Below, piece after piece: positions 5,762 to 9,542 of a stretch of DNA of 9,542 nt (positions within the stretch are counted from its first letter, which is position 1; each line of letters starts with the position of its first letter). Where the stretch lies: contig JALOMY010000085.1 of assembly GCA_025455225.1 (NCBI GenBank), positions 1 through 9,542 on the forward strand. Direction: 5' to 3'. Source of the DNA: Cyclobacteriaceae bacterium. Lineage in GTDB: Bacteria; Bacteroidota; Bacteroidia; Cytophagales; Cyclobacteriaceae. Under the pieces are notes generated by a model. That model was not told the DNA's origin, did no database searches, and saw nothing but the letters and a program-made list of their open reading frames with translations. A program made the position numbers and the translations under genes.

Positions 5762-7018
5762 ATGGTTGACTTATTTGATAAGCTGAAAATGGAGGCCGGC
5801 CCGTTGGCAAAGTATTCCCACTTTGCAGATGGATATTTCACTTTCCCCAAGCTAGAGGGAGATATTGGTCCTCATATGAAATTCAATGGGCGAATGGTTT
5901 TGAACTGGAGCCTTAACAATTATCTCGGCTTGGCTAATCACCCGGAAGTAAGGAGGGTAGATGCAGAGGCGGCTGCCCAATATGGATTAGGCAGCCCTAT
6001 GGGCGCACGCATGATGTCAGGCAATTCCGTACATCATGTTGAACTGGAGCGTCAATTGGCAGAATTTGAGAAAAAGGAAGATGCCATGCTCCTCAATTAC
6101 GGTTATCAGGGTGTTGTGTCCATCATTGATGCCATCGTTGACCGGAAGGATGTAATCGTCTACGATGCTGAATCTCATGCCTGTATTATCGATGGTGTAA
6201 GACTGCATATGGGTAAGCGATTTGTCTTCGGTCACAATGACATGGAGAGCCTTGAAAAGCAGCTTCAGCGTGCAACCAAATTGGTGGAAGAAACGGGTGG
6301 TGGAATTTTGGTTATCACGGAGGGTGTTTTTGGTATGTCGGGTCGACAGGGAGACCTTAAAGGTGTAGTAGCTCTTAAGGAAAAATATAAATTCCGGTTA
6401 TTTGTTGATGATGCACATGGTTTTGGTACAATGGGTGCCACAGGAGCCGGAACAGGAGAGGAACAAGGCGTTCAGGATAAAATTGATCTCTATTTCTCTA
6501 CGTTTGCCAAGGCTATGGCCAGTATCGGGGCTTTTGTGGCAGGTGATAAACGAATTATCAATTATCTGCGCTATACCATGCGTTCGCAGATTTATGCCAA
6601 AAGCTTGCCTATGCCTTTGGTGGTTGGCGCCATCAAACGTTTAGAGCTATTAAGGACGAAGCCTGAACTCAAGGAGAAACTCTGGACAATTGTACGGGCT
6701 ATGCAGTCGGGATTAGTGGATCAAGGATTTAACATCGGCCTCACTACATCTCCGGTTACACCTATATTGTTTAAAGGCGGAGTTGCAGAAGCTGCCCATA
6801 TGGCACTTGACCTGCGCGAGAACTTCAATATCTTCTGCTCTGTAGTGATCTATCCTGTTGTACCTAAGGATGTTATCATGTTCAGGATCATCCCTACGGC
6901 AGCCCATACCCTGGAGGACGTTGAGCGGACGCTTAAGGCGTTTTCGGCACTGAAAGAGAAGCTTGACAGCGGCTATTATAAGAGCCTGGAATTGGAAGCT
7001 TTGGCAAAACCTGTTTAA
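5762..7018 (+). CDS. PLP-dependent alpha-oxoamine synthase, serine palmitoyltransferase-like (or cysteate acyltransferase)
   Basis: A 418-residue fold-type I PLP enzyme of the family that condenses an acyl thioester with an amino acid and releases CO2. In Bacteroidota the likely reactions are acyl-CoA/ACP plus serine to 3-ketosphinganine (sphingolipids) or plus cysteate to the capnine precursor (sulfonolipids). The N-terminal region has NWSLNNYLGLANHP (48-61). GARMMSG is at 81-87, and H139 in DAESHACIIDG should stack on PLP. D216 and H219 lie in VDDAHGFGTMG, Schiff-base lysine K250 in STFAKAMASIGAF, and R375 with AAHT (380-383) in the C-terminal domain. The D216-K250 spacing equals that of Sphingomonas SPT (D231-K265). 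No membrane segment is seen, so it is a soluble bacterial type. It is somewhat longer than the roughly 395-400-residue Sphingobacterium-type SPT and differs in motifs (GARMMSG), so the cysteate branch is a real alternative. KBL or BioF are less likely. It diverges from accC and is followed by its own terminator. Confidence 0.85.
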   Translation: MVDLFDKLKMEAGPLAKYSHFADGYFTFPKLEGDIGPHMKFNGRMVLNWSLNNYLGLANHPEVRRVDAEAAAQYGLGSPMGARMMSGNSVHHVELERQLAEFEKKEDAMLLNYGYQGVVSIIDAIVDRKDVIVYDAESHACIIDGVRLHMGKRFVFGHNDMESLEKQLQRATKLVEETGGGILVITEGVFGMSGRQGDLKGVVALKEKYKFRLFVDDAHGFGTMGATGAGTGEEQGVQDKIDLYFSTFAKAMASIGAFVAGDKRIINYLRYTMRSQIYAKSLPMPLVVGAIKRLELLRTKPELKEKLWTIVRAMQSGLVDQGFNIGLTTSPVTPILFKGGVAEAAHMALDLRENFNIFCSVVIYPVVPKDVIMFRIIPTAAHTLEDVERTLKAFSALKEKLDSGYYKSLELEALAKPV

Positions 7019-7033
7019 AAAAGGTGCATTTAG

Positions 7034-7053
7034 GCTTGATTTTCAGGCTTTTT
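7034..7053 (+). terminator. Probable intrinsic terminator of the oxoamine synthase gene
   Basis: GCTTGA (7034-7039) pairs with TCAGGC (7043-7048), a 6-bp stem with one G-T wobble and a TTT loop, followed by TTTTT (7049-7053). It starts 16 bp after the stop codon. The stem is short, but position and T-run support it. It implies that the small Hc1-like gene downstream has its own promoter in 7054-7102, where I see no good TAnnTTTG match. Confidence 0.5.
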
Positions 7054-7102
7054 AGTTAAATTGGCATAAGAAATAAATTCTAAATCTTAAACTTATAGCA
7101 CA

Positions 7103-7282
7103 ATGCAAAAATTTCAAGACCTCAAAAACCTCATAGCTTCATTAGAAGGCGATGCAGAAAAATTCTATGCTAAAGGCAATAGTGCTGCGGGTACCCGCCT
7201 TAGAAAAGGCATGCAGGAGCTAAAAAATATGGCTCAACTCATTCGGTCTGAGGTTCAGGAACTGAAGAATAAAGCTTCTTAA
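7103..7282 (+). CDS. Small Hc1-like histone H1 family protein
   Basis: A 59-residue ORF beginning MQKFQDLKNLIASLEGDAEK and ending QELKNKAS before a TAA at 7280-7282. The pattern DLK..I..LE.DAEKF..KGN.AAGTR.RKGMQELK with RSEVQELKN near the end is what I recognise from the short 'histone H1' (Hc1-like) proteins common in Bacteroidota. These are thought to bind DNA as nucleoid-associated proteins. The AGTRLRKGMQELK stretch (29-41) is the conserved core. It has eight Lys and three Arg against seven Asp/Glu, so it is only mildly basic, and it lacks the lysine-rich tail of chlamydial Hc1. It looks mostly helical, with no signal peptide. It is probably a single-gene unit between the oxoamine synthase terminator and a strong terminator at 7312-7349. 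DNA binding is inferred from the family name, not shown by the sequence. Confidence 0.85.
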   Translation: MQKFQDLKNLIASLEGDAEKFYAKGNSAAGTRLRKGMQELKNMAQLIRSEVQELKNKAS

Positions 7283-7311
7283 AACCCCGAAGTTCAGCAG
7301 AAACGATTTAG

Positions 7312-7349
7312 AATAAGGGGATAGCTATGCGCTATCCCTTTATTTTTTT
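7312..7349 (+). terminator. Strong intrinsic terminator of the Hc1-like gene, overlapping the dapA 3' end
   Basis: AATAAGGGGATAGC (7312-7325) pairs with GCTATCCCTTTATT (7331-7344), a 14-bp stem with one G-T wobble, and the loop is TATGC. Seven T's (7343-7349) follow. The dapA stop codon (7342-7340, minus) lies in the right arm, and the T-run encodes DapA's last two lysines. Read on the minus strand the stem is followed by only a weak T-run (TTCTAAATCGTTT), so termination of dapA here is possible but less certain. Confidence 0.85.
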
Positions 7350-8215
7350 ATTGCCTGATAGGCATTATGAATTTTTTGTTTGAGCCCTTCTGAGGCCTCA
7401 ATTAAGGGCAGTCTTACAAAGTTCTCACAAATTCCGATTTCTTTAAGCAATTGCTTGATTCCAACCGGATTAGCTTCTTCATACATAGGACCATTAATTT
7501 CCAGTAAAGAGAACTGTGCCTTGCTTGCTTTTTCAAATTGACCTGCGAATGAAAATTCTTTCATCTTTTTAAAAGTTACCGGAAGTGCATTGGCCAATAC
7601 GGAAATAACTCCTTTTCCTCCAATTGAGTAAATGGGAACGGTGAGCAAGTCATCTCCCGATATCAATAAAAAATCTTTCGGCTTTTTTTGGGCAATTTTC
7701 ATGCATTGTTCCAGGTTGCCCGAGGCTTCTTTAACCCCAACAATATTCGGATGCTCAGCCAACCGAAGTGTGGTCTCGGCAGTAATATTGGATGAAGTAC
7801 GGCCCGGTACATTATACAAAATTATCGGTACGGGTGAAGCATCCGCAATTCGGCTAAAATGCTGAAAAATTCCTTCCTGGGACGGTTTATTATAATACGG
7901 GCTAACGGAAAGAATGGCATCAACTCCCGATAAATCGGTTGTCCGGATTATGTCAATTACGTTTTGCGTATTATTTCCTCCAATCCCAAAAACGATGGGT
8001 AATCCAGAAGGATTATTTCTTCTGACAAATTCCAGTACCTGCTTCTTTTCATCTGCATTTACGGTAACCGATTCCCCGGTGGTTCCCATAACTACATAAT
8101 AATCCACACCTCTTGCCGTATGCTTCAATAGCCGTTTTAATGCCTTATAATCTATAATTCCTTTGGCATCAAATGGGGTTACAAGTGCTACTCCGGTACC
8201 AAATAGCTTTTTCAT
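7340..8215 (-). CDS. dapA: 4-hydroxy-tetrahydrodipicolinate synthase
   Basis: Condenses pyruvate with aspartate-4-semialdehyde, the first committed step of the diaminopimelate/lysine pathway, in the cytoplasm; diaminopimelate also feeds peptidoglycan. The 291-residue TIM-barrel protein shows the GTTGE motif (44-48) with T45 and T46. SPYYNKP (105-111) contains Y108, and LYNVPGRT (133-140) contains Y134 and the semialdehyde-binding R139. The Schiff-base lysine is K162 in GVKEASG. These correspond to E. coli T44/T45, Y107, Y133, R138 and K161, offset by one, so the catalytic set is complete and distinguishes it from sialate lyase-like relatives. Length is normal for the family. It lies 63 bp downstream of the DUF6913-like gene and is the last gene of a probable ligA-DUF6913-dapA unit. 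Its stop codon lies inside the terminator of the converging Hc1-like gene. Confidence 0.95.
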   Translation of the reverse strand: MKKLFGTGVALVTPFDAKGIIDYKALKRLLKHTARGVDYYVVMGTTGESVTVNADEKKQVLEFVRRNNPSGLPIVFGIGGNNTQNVIDIIRTTDLSGVDAILSVSPYYNKPSQEGIFQHFSRIADASPVPIILYNVPGRTSSNITAETTLRLAEHPNIVGVKEASGNLEQCMKIAQKKPKDFLLISGDDLLTVPIYSIGGKGVISVLANALPVTFKKMKEFSFAGQFEKASKAQFSLLEINGPMYEEANPVGIKQLLKEIGICENFVRLPLIEASEGLKQKIHNAYQAIKK

Positions 8216-8278
8216 ATAAGTGGTATTATGAAGTTAGTAATTTAAACTGGAAAAGGTTGTGCATGAGGTTGGTTGAGG

Positions 8279-8785
8279 TTACTTGATCTGGATTGAATAT
8301 TTATAAATTGACTCAATAAGACTTTTCGTATCGTTTGGAGATTCAATCATCAGTTCAAAAAACGGATGCCCGTTGTCCCAATGTCGACCTATCCGGCATA
8401 AGGCTTTACTTCGGGCGATCAAATTCATCAATATGGGATTTGGCTCCGTATCGATGTAATACAGGTAATCAAAGGCAGTATTGCAGAATTTTTGAGCTTG
8501 AGAAGACTGAATTTCACCCCATATTGAAATGTCTTTCAGGGTAAGAAAATCAAACATGAATTCATAGTTGTCTTTACCCTCAGGGAGAAAGCAGAATACC
8601 TCCACCTTTTTGCCATCTTTCTCAAGGCGATGCATCAAGTCTTTGATACCCTCATGTTTTTTCTTGTCTTCAACGGTGAACAAAATCCCAACAATTTTGG
8701 CATCGGCATACGCTTTAGATTCCCGGATGGACTTATTATTTTTTAATTGCGATTTCGTTCGAAGATCAAGAAAATAGTGTTTCAT
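8279..8785 (-). CDS. DUF6913-like conserved protein of unknown function
   Basis: A 168-residue protein whose core resembles the Bacteroidota family I know as DUF6913. Recognisable parts are KIVGILFTVED (30-40) followed by a helix and VEVFCFLPEG (61-70), a beta-alpha-beta pattern. LTLKDISIWGEI is at 81-92. The most conserved-looking block is FDYLYYIDTEPNPILMNL then IARSKALCRIGR (105-134), with FFELMIE at 142-148. There is no signal peptide or membrane segment, so it is probably cytoplasmic. No catalytic motif is evident and I assign no function. The stop of ligA lies 9 bp before its ATG and dapA starts 63 bp after its end; I recall ligA/DUF6913/dapA proximity in other Bacteroidota, which supports both the family call and co-transcription. 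A short direct repeat (8264-8280) overlaps its stop codon. Confidence 0.75.
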   Translation of the reverse strand: MKHYFLDLRTKSQLKNNKSIRESKAYADAKIVGILFTVEDKKKHEGIKDLMHRLEKDGKKVEVFCFLPEGKDNYEFMFDFLTLKDISIWGEIQSSQAQKFCNTAFDYLYYIDTEPNPILMNLIARSKALCRIGRHWDNGHPFFELMIESPNDTKSLIESIYKYSIQIK

Positions 8786-8794
8786 AAAGCCTCA

Positions 8795-9542
8795 TTAAAT
8801 TGCTTTTCCTTCAAGCAATCGTTCAAATTCTTTTTCGGTAATAATTCGTACTCTCAATTTATCTGCTTTTTCTCTTTTAGAAGGACCCATGTTATCGCCT
8901 GCGAGTAAGTAATCCAATTTTCCCGAAACCGAACTTAAGACTCGCCCACCGTTTTCGATTATAATATCTTTCAGAGCATCACGTTCATAATTCTGAAAGA
9001 CACCTGAGATAACGAAAGATTTATTATCCAGTAAATTGCTTACTCTCCTGATTTCTTTTTCCTCGATTTCAAATTTTAGCCCCGCCTTTTTAAGCCGTGT
9101 AATTTCGTGTTTATTTTCCGGGTCTTTGAAAAACGCAGCAACACTTTCAGCAATCTTTTTTCCAACTTCCGGAGCCTCCAGTAATTCAGTCACGGAAGCG
9201 TGGGCTAATGCATCAATGTTTTTAAAGTGCCTGGCGAGTTTCTCGGCTACGGTTTTTCCAACATAGCGTATTCCAATGGCAAATAAAACATTTTCAAATG
9301 CAGCCTCCTTTGATTGTTCAATGCCATTCAGGATGTTTTGGGCTGATTTATCTTTTACTTTTTCCAGTTTTAAGAGATCGTCTTTTTTAAGGTCATATAA
9401 ATCTGCGGGACTTTTAACTAGCCCCTGTTCATACAACTGCCGTATGGTTTGCTCGCCCAGCGAATCAATATCCATGGCTTTTCGCTGGATAAAGTGTTCA
9501 ATCCTACCTTTGATCTGGGGTGGGCATCCATTACGATTCGGA
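8795..9542 (-). CDS. ligA: NAD-dependent DNA ligase, C-terminal part (5' end outside the window)
   Basis: The C-terminal 248 residues of LigA, which seals nicks in DNA using NAD+ during replication and repair. The frame stays open to the window edge, so the ATG at 9475 is internal. The visible part begins with PNRNGCPPQ, the second half of the four-cysteine zinc finger (the preceding codon ends in T, consistent with Cys), then IKGRIEHFIQRKAMDIDSLGE, a hallmark LigA segment. The helix-hairpin-helix region follows, including LFAIGIRYVGKTVAEKLARHF and LLEAPEVGKKIAESV. A BRCT domain closes the protein: LDNKSFVISGVF, then GGRVLSSVSGKLDYLLAGDN and IITEKEFERLL. The adenylation and OB domains lie outside. 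The stop is 9 bp before the DUF6913-like gene, so ligA is the upstream member of that unit. Confidence 0.96.
   Translation of the reverse strand, partial: PNRNGCPPQIKGRIEHFIQRKAMDIDSLGEQTIRQLYEQGLVKSPADLYDLKKDDLLKLEKVKDKSAQNILNGIEQSKEAAFENVLFAIGIRYVGKTVAEKLARHFKNIDALAHASVTELLEAPEVGKKIAESVAAFFKDPENKHEITRLKKAGLKFEIEEKEIRRVSNLLDNKSFVISGVFQNYERDALKDIIIENGGRVLSSVSGKLDYLLAGDNMGPSKREKADKLRVRIITEKEFERLLEGKAI

Noticed and set aside
7054..7102. Promoter for the Hc1-like gene (TTGG at 7061 and TAAATCTT at 7081)
   Set aside because: The -7 candidate has two mismatches in its defining last four bases and the spacing is 17 bp; too weak to annotate.
7187..7198. Perfect 12-bp palindrome GCGGGTACCCGC inside the Hc1-like gene
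   Set aside because: It encodes part of the conserved Ala-Ala-Gly-Thr-Arg core, so the symmetry is best explained by codon choice.
8216..8278. Separate dapA promoter (TAACTTCA on the minus strand)
   Set aside because: Two mismatches to TAnnTTTG and no matching -33; co-transcription from ligA is simpler.
9475..9475. ATG giving a stand-alone 226-residue ligase fragment
   Set aside because: The frame continues upstream to the window edge with the zinc-finger and IKGRIEHFIQRKA residues typical of LigA, so this Met is internal and the gene is cut by the window.
1..9542. Mobile element, CRISPR array, toxin-antitoxin, phage or defence island
   Set aside because: No transposase, integrase, repeat-spacer pattern, attachment-like repeats or small paired toxin genes were seen; genes are core metabolic, efflux and repair functions with even composition.

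Overview
The window looks like core chromosome of a Bacteroidota bacterium, most likely of the Cytophagales type. This is inferred from several things. There are protein families largely confined to or typical of that phylum: a DUF6913-like protein between ligA and dapA, a 59-residue Hc1-like histone, a DUF1015 protein, and a serine palmitoyltransferase-like enzyme of the kind used for sphingolipids or sulfonolipids. The one clear promoter has a TAnnTTTG -7 box. No convincing Shine-Dalgarno sequences precede the starts. Base composition and codon use look even by eye throughout, and I see no mobile element, CRISPR array, tRNA, rRNA or phage signature.

Layout. Positions 1-1501 (+) hold the last 26 codons of a TolC-like outer-membrane efflux protein, then a complete periplasmic adaptor (HlyD/MacA type), closed by a strong intrinsic terminator at 1520-1557. 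Then comes ppa (1579-2118, +), a family I inorganic pyrophosphatase. Converging on it is a minus-strand cluster, in transcription order biotin carboxylase (5607-4117), DUF1015 protein (4048-2747, apparent TTG start) and maf nucleotide pyrophosphatase (2741-2175). A 154-bp divergent promoter region (5608-5761) separates this cluster from a plus-strand alpha-oxoamine synthase (5762-7018). After that comes a small Hc1-like gene (7103-7282) and a 14-bp-stem terminator whose right arm and T-run lie inside the 3' end of dapA. The minus-strand set ligA (partial, from beyond 9542), DUF6913-like gene (8785-8279) and dapA (8215-7340) fills the rest.

How the genes fit together. The first two belong to a tripartite efflux system whose inner-membrane pump is not in the window after the adaptor. 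The biotin carboxylase and the oxoamine synthase diverge from one regulatory region and are both acyl-chain enzymes: one carboxylates biotin for an acyl-CoA carboxylase, the other condenses an acyl thioester with an amino acid to start sphingoid or capnoid lipid synthesis. The rest are housekeeping: pyrophosphate removal, non-canonical nucleotide hydrolysis, lysine/diaminopimelate synthesis and DNA ligation.

I found no evidence of a novel multi-gene system. The most useful leads are the unresolved substrate of the oxoamine synthase, two inverted repeats that overlap the inferred -33 elements of the divergent promoters, the unknown DUF6913-like and DUF1015 proteins in tight housekeeping clusters, the small histone-like gene, and terminators placed tightly against the adjoining genes.
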